A stretch of DNA of 64,000 nt from Propionibacteriaceae bacterium (GCA_025965155.1 JAOPXN010000116.1:1-64000), one strand, 5' to 3'. Shown: positions 35,038 through 44,180, numbered from the stretch's first letter. Numbers and translations: made by a program. Notes: generated by a model from the letters alone, not told the origin.

Positions 35038-37047
35038 GTGAGTCGTACAAGGCAGTGCTGTTCCGGTTTAATGGTGACGTTATTGGTAGGCGCCATGATT
35101 ATTGTTGCCGCGCCGACGACCAGTGCGAAGCCGGCAGCCAAGCCGCTCACCGCAGGAGAGCAGCAGGCGTTGAGGGCTGGCCTGCAGGTGGCGCCGAAGG
35201 GCAGGGGGATCAAGTCCAAGTTCTCGTTGGCCCAGCCGAACCCCTACCTGGCCAATGTGGTCGACGTGCGGAAGGTTGACTACTCGGTGTGGAACCGCCG
35301 GCTGGGCGTCAAGGGCGACCTGCGGGCCGCCTCGGCTAAAACCAAAGCGGCGAAGGTCAAGGCTGCTGGTCACGCACTGGCGGCCGCAGTGGTCCATGAC
35401 GAAGAGGAACCTGCAGGCACCCTCGGAGCCAACGACTCGCAGCCCAACGCCGAGCTGATCACAGGCTTCGGCACCGGAGCGGGCCGCAACGCACGCGTCC
35501 GGGTGCTTGGTCAGCTGACCGACCTGACGCCGTCACCGAGTGTCCTGGCTCCGGGCAAGGAGGACGACGGGCAGCTGGACCGGGCCGTTGACACCAAGAT
35601 CAGCGACTTCGGCTCCGTCCGCACGACAGGCGTGCTCGGCGACGGGCCGCACGGCAAGAATGGTGATGCCAGCAACGACTTCGACTTCTACACGCTGACG
35701 TCGGTTGCGGGATCGACCATCACGCTGGACACCTCAGAGGCCTCAACTGCGCCCACCGACACGGTTGTCGCCGTGTACGACGCGGCGGGGAAACTGCTCG
35801 CCTCCGACGATGACGGCGGCACCAGTCCAGCCAGCAGCCGGCTGGCCTTCAAGGTGCCAACCGACGGCAGGTACTACGCGCTGGTGGCGGGTTTCTCGGG
35901 TAGTCCGTTCCCCGCCGACCCGAACGACTCGGGTAGCGGCACCGGAGGTGCGGCCCAGGGACCCTACAGGCTCACCGTGTCCTCGGCTCCGGCTGACCTT
36001 GACTACTTTGCGATGGACCTCAAGCAGGGAGATGTGGTCGGGGCCACGGTGACGGGCACAGCGAACAAGCTGACCATGTACCGCATCGATGGAACCCAGA
36101 TGGTCGGCAATCGTGGAGTCGACGCCTCTGCCTTGTACCCCCCGCAGTCGCCGCTGCCCGGTGGCGGCAATGCCACGCTGGCCTATGTGACGGAGGAGAG
36201 TGGCCGGTACGCGATCGAGGTGGATGGCCGGCCGGGCCTTTATGACGCGACGGTGGAGGCGTACCGTCCCGGCTCGGAAATCGACAGGTCACGACGGATC
36301 CAAACCCTGTTTCTCGACTTTGACGGGGAGCGGGTGAATACCGGGATCTGGGGTGGCCCCGGCGTACGGACGTTGTCCCCGTTCTCCTCGTTTATCTCCA
36401 GCTGGGGAATCAGTCGTTCTGAGGAGGCGAGCTTGGTCAAGAAGATCACGGCCGGCGTTCGAGAGAACGTCCAAAAGGACCTGATCAAGCGTGGTCTCAA
36501 CAAGAACCTGGCCGTACGAGTAATCAGCTCCAGAAATCATGCCGACCCGTTCGGTGCCGCGAACGTGTCTCGGGTGATTGTGGGCGGCACCAGTCAGCAG
36601 TCGGGGATTTCAACGATAGGAATTTCGCAGTTCATCGATCCGGGCAACTATGGGCATGAGGACAGCGCGTTGGTGTTGCTGGATATCGTCAGCGGGCCTG
36701 CCGCAGGGGAAGCGTCGCTGAACCACTACCTGAAGCCATCGAGCAACCGGGTCGCTTTCGTATCCCGGGCGATGTCTAACGTGATCTCGCACGAAGTTGG
36801 CCATCTGATTGGTAACTACCACACCGATAACATGGACCCTCAGCACTCGCTGATGGACGCGGGCGGTGTCGGCTTCGCCAACCTGTACGGCACTGGCCCG
36901 GACCTGGTCGGCGGTACTGCGGATGACGAGGACGTCGACTTTACTGTGGACACCTACAGCCCTACGGAGCCTTTCACGGGCAAGGAGAACACGCTTAACG
37001 TCTCGGCATGGGCGTACGTCCGGGGTAGTCGGGTCGCTCAACCGTAG
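35038..37047 (+). CDS. Secreted zinc metalloprotease-like protein with PPC domain
   Basis: 669 residues. The GTG start follows GAGGGGGGAACC. The signal peptide (LMVTLLVGAMIIVAAP, cut near TSAKP) exports it. The central part (about 200-300) is a beta-sandwich resembling the bacterial pre-peptidase PPC domain: NDFDFYTLTSVAGSTITLDT, DTVVAVYDAAGKLLASDDDGG, GRYYALVAGF; a second similar segment follows near 320-410. The C-terminal catalytic region has H585-E586, H589 and H595 (HEVGHLIGNYH), the metzincin-type zinc signature, with the preceding LFLDFDGERVNTGIWG segment. It should be an extracellular peptidase acting after removal of the pre-peptidase region. The family is not one I can name. Confidence 0.85.
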   Translation: MSRTRQCCSGLMVTLLVGAMIIVAAPTTSAKPAAKPLTAGEQQALRAGLQVAPKGRGIKSKFSLAQPNPYLANVVDVRKVDYSVWNRRLGVKGDLRAASAKTKAAKVKAAGHALAAAVVHDEEEPAGTLGANDSQPNAELITGFGTGAGRNARVRVLGQLTDLTPSPSVLAPGKEDDGQLDRAVDTKISDFGSVRTTGVLGDGPHGKNGDASNDFDFYTLTSVAGSTITLDTSEASTAPTDTVVAVYDAAGKLLASDDDGGTSPASSRLAFKVPTDGRYYALVAGFSGSPFPADPNDSGSGTGGAAQGPYRLTVSSAPADLDYFAMDLKQGDVVGATVTGTANKLTMYRIDGTQMVGNRGVDASALYPPQSPLPGGGNATLAYVTEESGRYAIEVDGRPGLYDATVEAYRPGSEIDRSRRIQTLFLDFDGERVNTGIWGGPGVRTLSPFSSFISSWGISRSEEASLVKKITAGVRENVQKDLIKRGLNKNLAVRVISSRNHADPFGAANVSRVIVGGTSQQSGISTIGISQFIDPGNYGHEDSALVLLDIVSGPAAGEASLNHYLKPSSNRVAFVSRAMSNVISHEVGHLIGNYHTDNMDPQHSLMDAGGVGFANLYGTGPDLVGGTADDEDVDFTVDTYSPTEPFTGKENTLNVSAWAYVRGSRVAQP

Positions 37048-37098
37048 GCTGGCAAAATGGACCTACCTTCATCTGATTCGCAAAGTGTGAAACCCGCG

Positions 37099-37104
37099 TA
37101 GCGT
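37099..37104 (+). promoter_or_regulatory. -10 element, leaderless start of the ABC exporter operon
   Basis: TAGCGT followed by 6 bases (cgaagt) and the ATG at 37111. There is no ribosome binding site before this start. Confidence 0.45.
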
Positions 37105-37110
37105 CGAAGT

Positions 37111-38022
37111 ATGACGGGGATCGTCGATGCGCAACGCCTGGTCAAGACCTTCGGCCGGGTACGAGCTCTGGACGGCCTCGATCTCTTCGTGCAGGAGGGG
37201 GAGGTGCACGGCTTCCTCGGACCCAACGGGGCAGGAAAGTCGACCACGATTCGGGTCCTGCTCGGCCTGCTCCGGCCGGGCGGAGGCTCGGTGTCGGTTG
37301 TCGGCCTCGATCCGTGGCGTGATGCGGTCGAGGTGCACCGTGAGATCGGTTACGTCCCCGGGGAGGTGGCGCTGTGGCCCAACCTAAGCGGGGGGGAGGT
37401 CATCGACCTGCTCACCTCACTACGCGGCGGAGCCGACCGGGGCCTCCGCGCAGAGCTGCTTCGCGACTTTGACCTCGACCCCCGTCGCCGGGCGCGGGCG
37501 TATTCCAAGGGGAACCGACAGAAGGTCGCGCTGGTTGCTGCTTTTGCACGAAGGGCGCGGCTCTACATCCTGGATGAGCCGACGAGCGGCTTGGACCCAT
37601 TGATGGAGTCGGTGTTCCGCCGACAGATTGAGCGGGTCCGAGCCGAAGGTGCGACGGTGCTGCTGTCTAGTCATATCCTCAGTGAAGTCGAGCAGCTGTG
37701 CGACCGCATCACCATCGTCCGGGCGGGAGTCGCGGTCGAGACCGGCACACTGGCGGCGATGCGCCACCTGACCCGTACCAGCTTCCGGGTCCAGACGGCG
37801 GCTACGGCGGAACGGATAGCCGACCTTCCCGGAGTGCACGACGTTCGGCGCGAGTCTGAGCTGCTTACCTTTGACGTGGACACTGAATGCCTGGCACCGG
37901 TGCTACGCGAGGTCGCCTTGTCCGGCGTCACCGGACTGTCGGTTGCGCCGCCTTCCCTGGAGGATCTGTTTCTTCGGCACTATGGCGACTCCGGTCGGCC
38001 TCGGTCACGGACGAGGGTCTAG
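37111..38022 (+). CDS. ABC transporter ATP-binding protein (DrrA-like exporter ATPase)
   Basis: 303 residues. Walker A GPNGAGKST is at 37-45, the signature reads YSKGNRQKVALVAAF, Walker B is LYILDEPTSGLDPL, and the H-loop is LLSSHILSEVEQL. A C-terminal domain of about 80 residues (VQTAATAERIADLPGVHDVRRESELLTFDV) is typical of drug/polyketide exporter ATPases. It energises the membrane subunit encoded immediately downstream (the next start is 3 bases after its stop). A GbsR-like regulator ends the operon, so this is a regulated efflux system. The cargo is unknown. Confidence 0.95.
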   Translation: MTGIVDAQRLVKTFGRVRALDGLDLFVQEGEVHGFLGPNGAGKSTTIRVLLGLLRPGGGSVSVVGLDPWRDAVEVHREIGYVPGEVALWPNLSGGEVIDLLTSLRGGADRGLRAELLRDFDLDPRRRARAYSKGNRQKVALVAAFARRARLYILDEPTSGLDPLMESVFRRQIERVRAEGATVLLSSHILSEVEQLCDRITIVRAGVAVETGTLAAMRHLTRTSFRVQTAATAERIADLPGVHDVRRESELLTFDVDTECLAPVLREVALSGVTGLSVAPPSLEDLFLRHYGDSGRPRSRTRV

Positions 38023-38024
38023 TC

Positions 38025-39623
38025 ATGTGGCGACTGTTGTGGGCGGACGCGCGGCGTGACCGACGGCAGCTCCTGATCTGGCTCGTCGGGATCGCCTTAG
38101 TGGTCGCAGGCAGCGCGGGCGCAGTGTCGTCGGAGTTCAGCTCCGAACAGGCCCGGGCCGGCCTACTCGCGGTCGCACTGGCGACCCCGTCGCTGCTGGC
38201 TCTGCGGGGCCTTCCCAACGGTTCGGGACTAGGCGCGCTGATCTTCTTCCAGATCTTCGCGTTCGTGGCAGTGGTGGTGGGGCTGCTGAACACCTTTCTG
38301 GCCACCCGGCACGGACGTGCTGACGAAGAGCGCGGTCGGCGCGAGCTGGTCGCGGCCGCGCCGCTGCGGCGCACGGCACCGGTCACGGCAACGCTCATCC
38401 ATGGCACTGTGCTCAACGCCGTCGTTGCGGCGGTGGCTGCGGGCGCGCTCATTGTCAACGGTCTGGACGCTGTGGGAGCAGCCGTGACTGGTCTCGCCGT
38501 GGGCGTCACCGGGTTCGTGTGTCTTGGCTTCGGTCTTCTGGTCAACCAGCTGACGCCAACGTCACGGGCTGCGAACGGAATCGGCGCCGCATTCGTCGGT
38601 TCCGCCTATGCCGCGCGGGCAGCTGGTGACGCCCTCGGGTCACCGGACCTCGCCAACCTCAGCCTGCGCAGTGCCTGGCCGTCGTGGATTTCGCCCATCG
38701 GGTGGGGGGAGCAGACGCTTGCGTTCAGCGACAACCGGCTGTGGCCGCTGCTGCCTGGCCTCGGCCTCGGCGCCGCCACGGCGGCGGCTGCCTTGCTCGT
38801 ACAGTCGCGTCGAGACATCGGTGCCAGTCTGCTACCCGAGCGTCGGGGTCCCGCCGCGTCCGGGGCGCTTCGCGGCAATCTTGCGCTCAGCTGGCGGCTC
38901 CAGTGGCCATCACTGGTCGGATGGGTAGTCGCTGGCGCGCTGCTCGGGCTCCTCACCGGAGGCCTCGCAACCGCCGTGGCCGACGCCACCCTGGGCAACC
39001 CCCAGATCACTGACGTGTTGCAGAGCCTGGCACCAGGTGGTGGCGGCGACATCACCGGCATCTTCATCGCCGCGCTCATTGGCCTTGTCGTGATCTTGGC
39101 GGCCGCGGCCGGCATGCAGGGTGTGTTGCGACTCCGGGATGAAGAGGAGGAGGGTCATGCGGAGCTGGTGCTGGCCACCGCGGTCCGGCGCAGTACCTGG
39201 CTGCTCGACGCAGTCATCGTCGCAGTGGTGTCGGTTCTTCTCGTACTCGCCGCAGTCGGGTTGACTGCTTCACTGAGTTTCCTGCTGAACGGTGACCGCT
39301 CGCACGCCCGCGCGGCAGTCAGCCAGGCAGCCGCCGGCGTACCGGCCGCCCTCGTGTTCGTCGGCCTGGTGGCGCTGCTGGTGACCGTGCTGCCGCGGTT
39401 CGCGGTCGCGTTCGGGTGGGGCCTCTTCGGTGTGGCGGTCGCCATAGGCCTGCTCGGCGCACTACTCCGGCTGCCCGCTGCGGTCCGAAACCTCAGCCCT
39501 TTCAGCCACGTACCTACAGTGCCTATCGAGAGCTGGACTTCGACGCTGCTGCTTCTGGCGCTGACCGTGGCGCTGACTGCGCTGGCGGTGGTCGCGGTCC
39601 GGCGAAGGGAGCTGGTCATATGA
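38025..39623 (+). CDS. ABC exporter permease (polyketide-antibiotic exporter type)
   Basis: 532 residues from the ATG at 38025. About twelve membrane helices in two halves are seen, e.g. LLIWLVGIALVVAGSAGAVSS, LIFFQIFAFVAVVVGLLNTFL, WVVAGALLGLLTGGLATAV and ALVFVGLVALLVTVLPRFAVAFG. The cytoplasmic loops RHGRADEERGRRELVAAAPLRR and RLRDEEEEGHAELVLATAVRR are the repeated landmark of the large TnrB/ExpZ-like exporter permeases. It works with the upstream ATPase. Its stop overlaps the start of the GbsR-like gene (ATGA, 39620-39623). Confidence 0.93.
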   Translation: MWRLLWADARRDRRQLLIWLVGIALVVAGSAGAVSSEFSSEQARAGLLAVALATPSLLALRGLPNGSGLGALIFFQIFAFVAVVVGLLNTFLATRHGRADEERGRRELVAAAPLRRTAPVTATLIHGTVLNAVVAAVAAGALIVNGLDAVGAAVTGLAVGVTGFVCLGFGLLVNQLTPTSRAANGIGAAFVGSAYAARAAGDALGSPDLANLSLRSAWPSWISPIGWGEQTLAFSDNRLWPLLPGLGLGAATAAAALLVQSRRDIGASLLPERRGPAASGALRGNLALSWRLQWPSLVGWVVAGALLGLLTGGLATAVADATLGNPQITDVLQSLAPGGGGDITGIFIAALIGLVVILAAAAGMQGVLRLRDEEEEGHAELVLATAVRRSTWLLDAVIVAVVSVLLVLAAVGLTASLSFLLNGDRSHARAAVSQAAAGVPAALVFVGLVALLVTVLPRFAVAFGWGLFGVAVAIGLLGALLRLPAAVRNLSPFSHVPTVPIESWTSTLLLLALTVALTALAVVAVRRRELVI

Positions 39624-40123
39624 CCTCCGACGACATGCTTACAGACCTCGTGGATCGGGCAGCCAGCGAACTGGCCGCGAACGGCTTTCCGGCCATGCCC
39701 GCCCGCGTCATTATGGCGCTCACCGTGAGCGAGGAGGGACGGCTCACGGCTGAGGAGTTGGCTGAGCAGCTAGCGGCAAGTCCGGCATCGATCTCCGGCG
39801 CGGTGCGGTATCTCGGGACCGTCGGATTCCTTCGTCAGACCACCGTCCCGGGGTCCCGCCGCCATCTCTATAGCCTTCCGCTCACTCCCTGGTACACGGC
39901 CTCACTCACCAAGCCGGGTCTGTATCGCAACGTTGCCGAGCTCCTCGCCTCGAGTTCCTCGCAGCTGCCCGACGATTCGGCGGCCCGTGCGCGGCTGGAG
40001 GAGATGGCCGACTTCTTCATCTTTGTCGAGCGACGACTTCCGATGCTGCTTGAGGAGTGGCACCAAGAGCGCGTGTCAGCTAACGCCGGAGAGCGTCTCG
40101 AACCGCCGCCAGCCACGCAGTGA
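39620..40123 (+). CDS. GbsR/MarR-like transcriptional regulator
   Basis: 167 residues. The winged helix is LTAEELAEQLAASPASISGAVRYLGTVGFLRQTTVPGSRRHLYSL. The C-terminal helices (VAELLASSSSQLPDDSAARARLEEMADFFIFVERRLPMLLEEW) form the dimerisation part seen in GbsR-like regulators. It is translationally coupled to the exporter genes and probably controls them in response to the exported compound. The 3' end overlaps the converging dihydroxyacetone kinase gene by 44 bases. Confidence 0.9.
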   Translation: MTSDDMLTDLVDRAASELAANGFPAMPARVIMALTVSEEGRLTAEELAEQLAASPASISGAVRYLGTVGFLRQTTVPGSRRHLYSLPLTPWYTASLTKPGLYRNVAELLASSSSQLPDDSAARARLEEMADFFIFVERRLPMLLEEWHQERVSANAGERLEPPPATQ

Positions 40124-41753
40124 CCGCCACCGCCCCTGGATCGGGATGTCCTTCGACCCGGTCCCCGAGATAGCTCGACCGCCCCCGACGTGCACGCAGC
40201 GCCCGGGTGGAGTCGGCGCCCCGCTGGGCTGCGTCGACGACAGCATCCAGGCCGTCCGGTGCCGCTTCGGCGGCCGGCTGCAGCGCGTCGACCATGGTTC
40301 GGTCGCCCACCGAGGCGCCGCCGAGATCCCGGACGCCGTCGACACCGGCGGCAAAGGCGTCCGGCCAGGACGCACCCGAGGCCAGGGACTCCGCTGCACG
40401 GAGGAGACCGACGGCGTACAACGGACCAGAGGTACCGCCGATGTCCCGCCGCGCGTACTCCGACAGCCGCCGTAGCTGCTCAGCGCCCGAGCCGTCGACG
40501 GGCTGCGCCGCCCACGCTCGGGCTCCGCGCGCCAGCGCCGTGCCCAGGTCGCCGTCACCGACCACCTGGTCCAAGCGGGTGAGTTCTTCCTCCTGGTCTA
40601 GGACCGCTCGAATGGCCGCATCGATTGCGGCTCGGACCACGGGGTCGTGACCGGTGGCATCCAATGGCTCCGGAACGACGCCCGGCGCAGGCACCAGCTG
40701 CAGATGCGGAATCGCTCCGGGGGGACGGCCGGGCCAGGCGCGGGAGGCGGTCGGCGCATCCAGCAGCGCCAACAGATCCGACCCGATCTCATCGTCGGGC
40801 AGTCGTAGCAGTGTGATGGAGACGCCGGCCATATCGAGGCTGGTCATGACCAGCCCCTGCCAGACCCGGACGAGGTCAATGCCGCGCGCCGCCAACTGTG
40901 CCGCTACGGCGCGAGTCACGATGCTGAGCTCCATGGGCGGGGTTGCGCCCGCTGACCCGATCAGCGCCACGACCCGGTCGCCGGCTCCGAGCTGGCGATC
41001 GGTGATGAGGAGCTGGACCAGTTCCGCGACCAGTTCGTCGGCTGGCCGCAGCTTCTCCCGTCGGACACCGGGCTCGCCGTGGATGCCGAGACCTACTTCG
41101 ATCTCGTCCTCACCGAGGGTGAACCCCGGGCCGGATGCGCCGGGGACGGTCACGCCGCTGAGCCCCACGCCGATGGTGCCGAGCCCGGCAGACACGGTAC
41201 GGGCGATTGCGGCCACCTCCTCCAACGACCGTCTCGCATGGGCGGCAGCCCCGGCTGACTTGTGTGCCAGCACGGTGCCGGCCAAGCCACGCCTTCCGGC
41301 ATTTGCGTCGGACTCGGTGATCGCCACGTCGTCGGCGACAACGACCACCTCCACCTTCAGCCCTTCGGCGCGAGCGAGCTCTGCGGCGAGCCCGAAGTTG
41401 AGCCGGTCTCCCGTGTAGCTCTTCACCACTACGAGGCATCCGGCGTCGCCGGTGACCGCGCGGATGCAGTCCAGGACTACATCGACGCTGGGGGAGGAGA
41501 ACACCTCCCCGGAGACGGCGGCGGTCAGCATTCCCGCAGCCACGTAGCCGGCATGTGCCGGTTCGTGGCCGGCTCCTCCTCCGGAGATGACCGCTACCGG
41601 CACGCTGGATCGGTTGTCTGCGGTCACCACCTGCTCGGGACGGACGACGATGAGCCGGTCCTTCATCAACGCCGTCCCGGGCTGGGTCAGTACCAGGCCC
41701 TCCAACGACTCGCGCACCACGTTCCGCGGGTCGTTTATCAGCTTCTTCGCCAT
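40080..41753 (-). CDS. ATP-dependent dihydroxyacetone kinase (DhaK-DhaL fusion)
   Basis: 557 residues from the ATG at 41753, after GAGAGGG. The K domain (about 1-330) has SGGGAGHEPAHAGY and H225 (GLGIHGEPGV), the His that covalently binds the dihydroxyacetone carbonyl. The L domain (about 370-557) has VVGDGDLGTALARGARAW, whose Asp residues hold the Mg-ATP, and GGTSGPLYAVGLLRAAESL. The fused order is that of ATP-dependent kinases, not the phosphotransferase-dependent three-subunit type. It converts dihydroxyacetone or a related triose/ketose to its phosphate. It is monocistronic and divergent from a MarR gene only 38 bases away, a likely regulator. Confidence 0.95.
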   Translation of the reverse strand: MAKKLINDPRNVVRESLEGLVLTQPGTALMKDRLIVVRPEQVVTADNRSSVPVAVISGGGAGHEPAHAGYVAAGMLTAAVSGEVFSSPSVDVVLDCIRAVTGDAGCLVVVKSYTGDRLNFGLAAELARAEGLKVEVVVVADDVAITESDANAGRRGLAGTVLAHKSAGAAAHARRSLEEVAAIARTVSAGLGTIGVGLSGVTVPGASGPGFTLGEDEIEVGLGIHGEPGVRREKLRPADELVAELVQLLITDRQLGAGDRVVALIGSAGATPPMELSIVTRAVAAQLAARGIDLVRVWQGLVMTSLDMAGVSITLLRLPDDEIGSDLLALLDAPTASRAWPGRPPGAIPHLQLVPAPGVVPEPLDATGHDPVVRAAIDAAIRAVLDQEEELTRLDQVVGDGDLGTALARGARAWAAQPVDGSGAEQLRRLSEYARRDIGGTSGPLYAVGLLRAAESLASGASWPDAFAAGVDGVRDLGGASVGDRTMVDALQPAAEAAPDGLDAVVDAAQRGADSTRALRARRGRSSYLGDRVEGHPDPGAVAVTAWLAAVRDALRR

Positions 41754-41779
41754 CAGATCCCTCTCGCCTCGCTCCACGG

Positions 41780-41785
41780 TACAGT
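41780..41785 (+). promoter_or_regulatory. -10 element, leaderless start of the MarR gene
   Basis: TACAGT followed by 6 bases (cgggca) and the ATG at 41792. It lies inside the 38-base gap between divergent dihydroxyacetone kinase and MarR starts. Confidence 0.45.
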
Positions 41786-41791
41786 CGGGCA

Positions 41792-42247
41792 ATGGCTCCC
41801 CAGCGACCGATCGGATACTGGCTGAAGCTCCTCGATCAGCTCATCAACGAGCAGTTCGACAGCATTCTGGAAGAGCACGGTGTGACCAGACGGCAATGGC
41901 AGATGATGAATCTGCTGAGCAGCGGCCCGGCCAGTCGCGGCCAGCTGGATGAGGCGCTAGCGCCGTTCAGCAGTGGGTCTGAGCCGGACACCCTGGCCGA
42001 ACAGCTGTCTGAGCTCGTCGACAGCGGGTGGGTGGTCGGCGGCGAGGACACCTTTGCCCTGACCGAACACGGCCAGACCTCCTTCGGTCGGCTCGGTGAG
42101 GTCGTTGGTCGGAGCCGGGAGACACTCTCACAAGGTATCTCGAGCGAGGAGTACGCCCGCACTCTCGAGGTGCTGGAGCGGATGTCGCGCAACCTGGGAT
42201 GGGATGATCCGGCCGACAATCGCTTCCCCGAGAATCTGCAGAGCTAA
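41792..42247 (+). CDS. MarR-like winged-helix regulator
   Basis: 151 residues. The helix-turn-helix region is VTRRQWQMMNLLSSGPASRGQLDEALAPF and the wing is SGWVVGGEDTFALTEHGQTSFGRL. Helices at both ends (YWLKLLDQLINEQFDSILEEHG, SRETLSQGISSEEYARTLEVLERM) would form the dimer interface. It starts 38 bases from the divergent dihydroxyacetone kinase gene and is followed 4 bases later by CorA, so it may control either. The promoter is apparently leaderless, with no ribosome binding site. Confidence 0.87.
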   Translation: MAPQRPIGYWLKLLDQLINEQFDSILEEHGVTRRQWQMMNLLSSGPASRGQLDEALAPFSSGSEPDTLAEQLSELVDSGWVVGGEDTFALTEHGQTSFGRLGEVVGRSRETLSQGISSEEYARTLEVLERMSRNLGWDDPADNRFPENLQS

Positions 42248-42251
42248 CGCC

Positions 42252-43235
42252 ATGGAGCTGCGCTGGATTGACGCCGCTGGACTGCACGACGCTCAGCTGT
42301 CCGAGCTTTCGGCGCTTCGTACGCGTCCTGACGGGTTCCTCTGGCTGGATATCCCGATCTGGAGCGACGAGGCGGAGGAGATTCTCAGCCAGGAGTTCCG
42401 CTTCCATCCCATGGCAATCGCCGACTCCCGTGAGCGAAACCACGTGCCCCGGGTGCATGTGTACCCCGATCACCTGTTCATGGTGGTCCATGCACCGGAG
42501 ATTGGTACGAGTGGGCACGTGCACTATCTGGAGCTTGATCAGTTCATCGGTGAGAAATTCCTGGTGACGGTGCACGGGCCGATCAACCCCGCCGTCCCGA
42601 TCGAGGCAGCGCTGCGCGAGACCCAGGATGTCGTACGCCGGATGAAGGCCGGCAGGCTTCACCCGACATCCCCCTTTGGGCTGATCTACGCCATCGTGTC
42701 GACTGTGGCGCGCAGGGAGGCGGCGCTGGTTGCCGACCTGGCCCGGCAGGTGGGTCTGCTGGAGCAGCGGGTGATGGCTGCCACCGATGACGAACCGCAG
42801 ATTTTCCTCGGTCAGCTGTTCACGGCGCGGCATGAGCTACTGACGATTCGCACCATGGCGTCTCAAGGCGGCGAGATCTACCGTCGGGCAATCAAGCTGG
42901 CCACCTTCGCTCCGCCGGAGGGCATTGCGCTGCTGACCGATCTGCTCGACCAGTACAACAGGGTCGCGCACATCAGTGAGAGCCAGCTGGACTTCTTGAT
43001 GGGTGTCACCGAGTTCTATCGGGCTCGGACCGACACTAAGATGACCATCGCCGCGGAACGCCTGGCCGTGATCGCGGCCGTCACACTGCCCATCACCGCG
43101 CTCTCGTCGGTGATGGGGATGAACGTGATTGTGAACGACCGCAGCCGGTGGCTGCTGCTGGGCATACTAGTCACTGTCATGATCGTTACGTCAGCTCTGG
43201 TGCTGCGTTGGGCCAGACGCCAGGGGTGGTGGTGA
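42252..43235 (+). CDS. CorA-like magnesium/metal ion channel
   Basis: 327 residues. A large cytoplasmic N-terminal domain with a long alpha-helix is followed by two C-terminal membrane helices. The pore signature G-M-N at 289-291 (SSVMGMNVIVND) ends the first helix, and a basic ending (VLRWARRQGWW) follows the second. The loop has ND rather than the classic acidic YGMN-x-PE pattern, so ion selectivity may differ (Mg, Co or Zn). It follows the MarR gene by 4 bases, and its stop overlaps the DUF1810 start, so these three genes form one unit. Confidence 0.92.
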   Translation: MELRWIDAAGLHDAQLSELSALRTRPDGFLWLDIPIWSDEAEEILSQEFRFHPMAIADSRERNHVPRVHVYPDHLFMVVHAPEIGTSGHVHYLELDQFIGEKFLVTVHGPINPAVPIEAALRETQDVVRRMKAGRLHPTSPFGLIYAIVSTVARREAALVADLARQVGLLEQRVMAATDDEPQIFLGQLFTARHELLTIRTMASQGGEIYRRAIKLATFAPPEGIALLTDLLDQYNRVAHISESQLDFLMGVTEFYRARTDTKMTIAAERLAVIAAVTLPITALSSVMGMNVIVNDRSRWLLLGILVTVMIVTSALVLRWARRQGWW

Positions 43236-43663
43236 GAGTGGACGACCGCTTCAACCTGCAACGGTTCGTGGAAGCACAGGAGAGTGGCGGCACCTACGAG
43301 GCAGCCGTCGCCGAGCTGCGCCGGGGGCGGAAAACGAGCCATTGGATGTGGTTCGTCTTCCCCCAGATCGCCGGTCTCGGACGAAGTCCCATGGCGCGGA
43401 CGTACGCGATCAGCTCGATGGCCGAGGCCAAGGCGTATCTCCAGCATGAGGTTCTCGGCCCTCGGCTGGTCCAGTCAGCCTCGATCGTGGCATCCAGCAC
43501 CGGAGTCGATGCTGAGCAGATCTTCGGCGCCATCGACGCGATGAAGCTCAAATCGTCGATGACCCTGTTCTCACGCGCCGCCCAGGATGAGCCGGTCTTT
43601 CGGGATGTCCTCGATCGCTTCTTCGATGGCCAAACCGATCCGGCCACCGAAGAGCGGCTGTGA
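43232..43663 (+). CDS. DUF1810 family protein
   Basis: 143 residues from the GTG at 43232 (GTGA overlap with the CorA stop); GTG 43238 is possible. The family pattern is FNLQRFVEAQESGGTYEAAVAELRRGRKTSHWMWFVFPQIAGLGRSPMARTYAISSM, then AYLQHEVLGPRLVQ and DAMKLKSSMTLFSRA. DUF1810 proteins are small helical proteins of unknown function, some linked to calpastatin-like names without evidence. It is translationally coupled to CorA, a link that may simply be operon packing. Confidence 0.92.
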   Translation: MRVDDRFNLQRFVEAQESGGTYEAAVAELRRGRKTSHWMWFVFPQIAGLGRSPMARTYAISSMAEAKAYLQHEVLGPRLVQSASIVASSTGVDAEQIFGAIDAMKLKSSMTLFSRAAQDEPVFRDVLDRFFDGQTDPATEERL

Positions 43664-43681
43664 CTCAGACGGATGGCTTTC

Positions 43682-44110
43682 TCAGGACGACCTGAGAGCG
43701 CCGGATACCCCCGCTTTGATCATCTTCTTGCCGATCAGCGGCAGCAGCGCACCGATCAGCTTGCCCTTGATTCCCTTGCCGTGGCGTTGAAGGGTGATGT
43801 CCACCCGGGTACCGCCGTTCTCGGGCGTGAGGTTGTAGTCCCACCGGCTCCCCGGTCCCCACAGGTTGGAGTCGTTCGTCACCGCGGACACCGTCCCGGC
43901 AGCGGCGTCCCAGACGTAGCGTTCGCGCTCCCAGCCGATCTTGTTGCCCTCGGTCACGTCCGCCCAGCCGTCCCCTTGCTCATGGACCTTCAGGTGATCG
44001 TCGTCCACACCGGCCCACGCCTTCGCCCGGGACGGTCCGAAGTCGGTGAGGATGTGCAGCACTTCCTCGGGAGGAAGGGGCGAGGAGACCGATACGTTCA
44101 CGGTTGGCAT
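43682..44110 (-). CDS. SRPBCC (START/polyketide-cyclase-like) family protein
   Basis: 142 residues from MPTVNVSVSSPLPPEEV. The helix-grip fold is read from the beta strand at the start, LPPEEVLHILTDFGPSRAKAW, the central beta strands (GWADVTEGNKIGWERERYVWD, SNLWGPGSRWDYNLTPENGGTRVDITLQ) and the long final helix KGIKGKLIGALLPLIGKKMIKAG. Such proteins hold a hydrophobic ligand in a cavity. No enzyme motif is visible. It is a single gene converging on the DUF1810 gene. Ligand unknown. Confidence 0.88.
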   Translation of the reverse strand: MPTVNVSVSSPLPPEEVLHILTDFGPSRAKAWAGVDDDHLKVHEQGDGWADVTEGNKIGWERERYVWDAAAGTVSAVTNDSNLWGPGSRWDYNLTPENGGTRVDITLQRHGKGIKGKLIGALLPLIGKKMIKAGVSGALRSS

Positions 44111-44180
44111 GGCGGCTCTTTTCGCGAGTTCTGGACCACCCACACTAACCAGTGAGCGCCCCGCACGGCACGTTTGAGCC

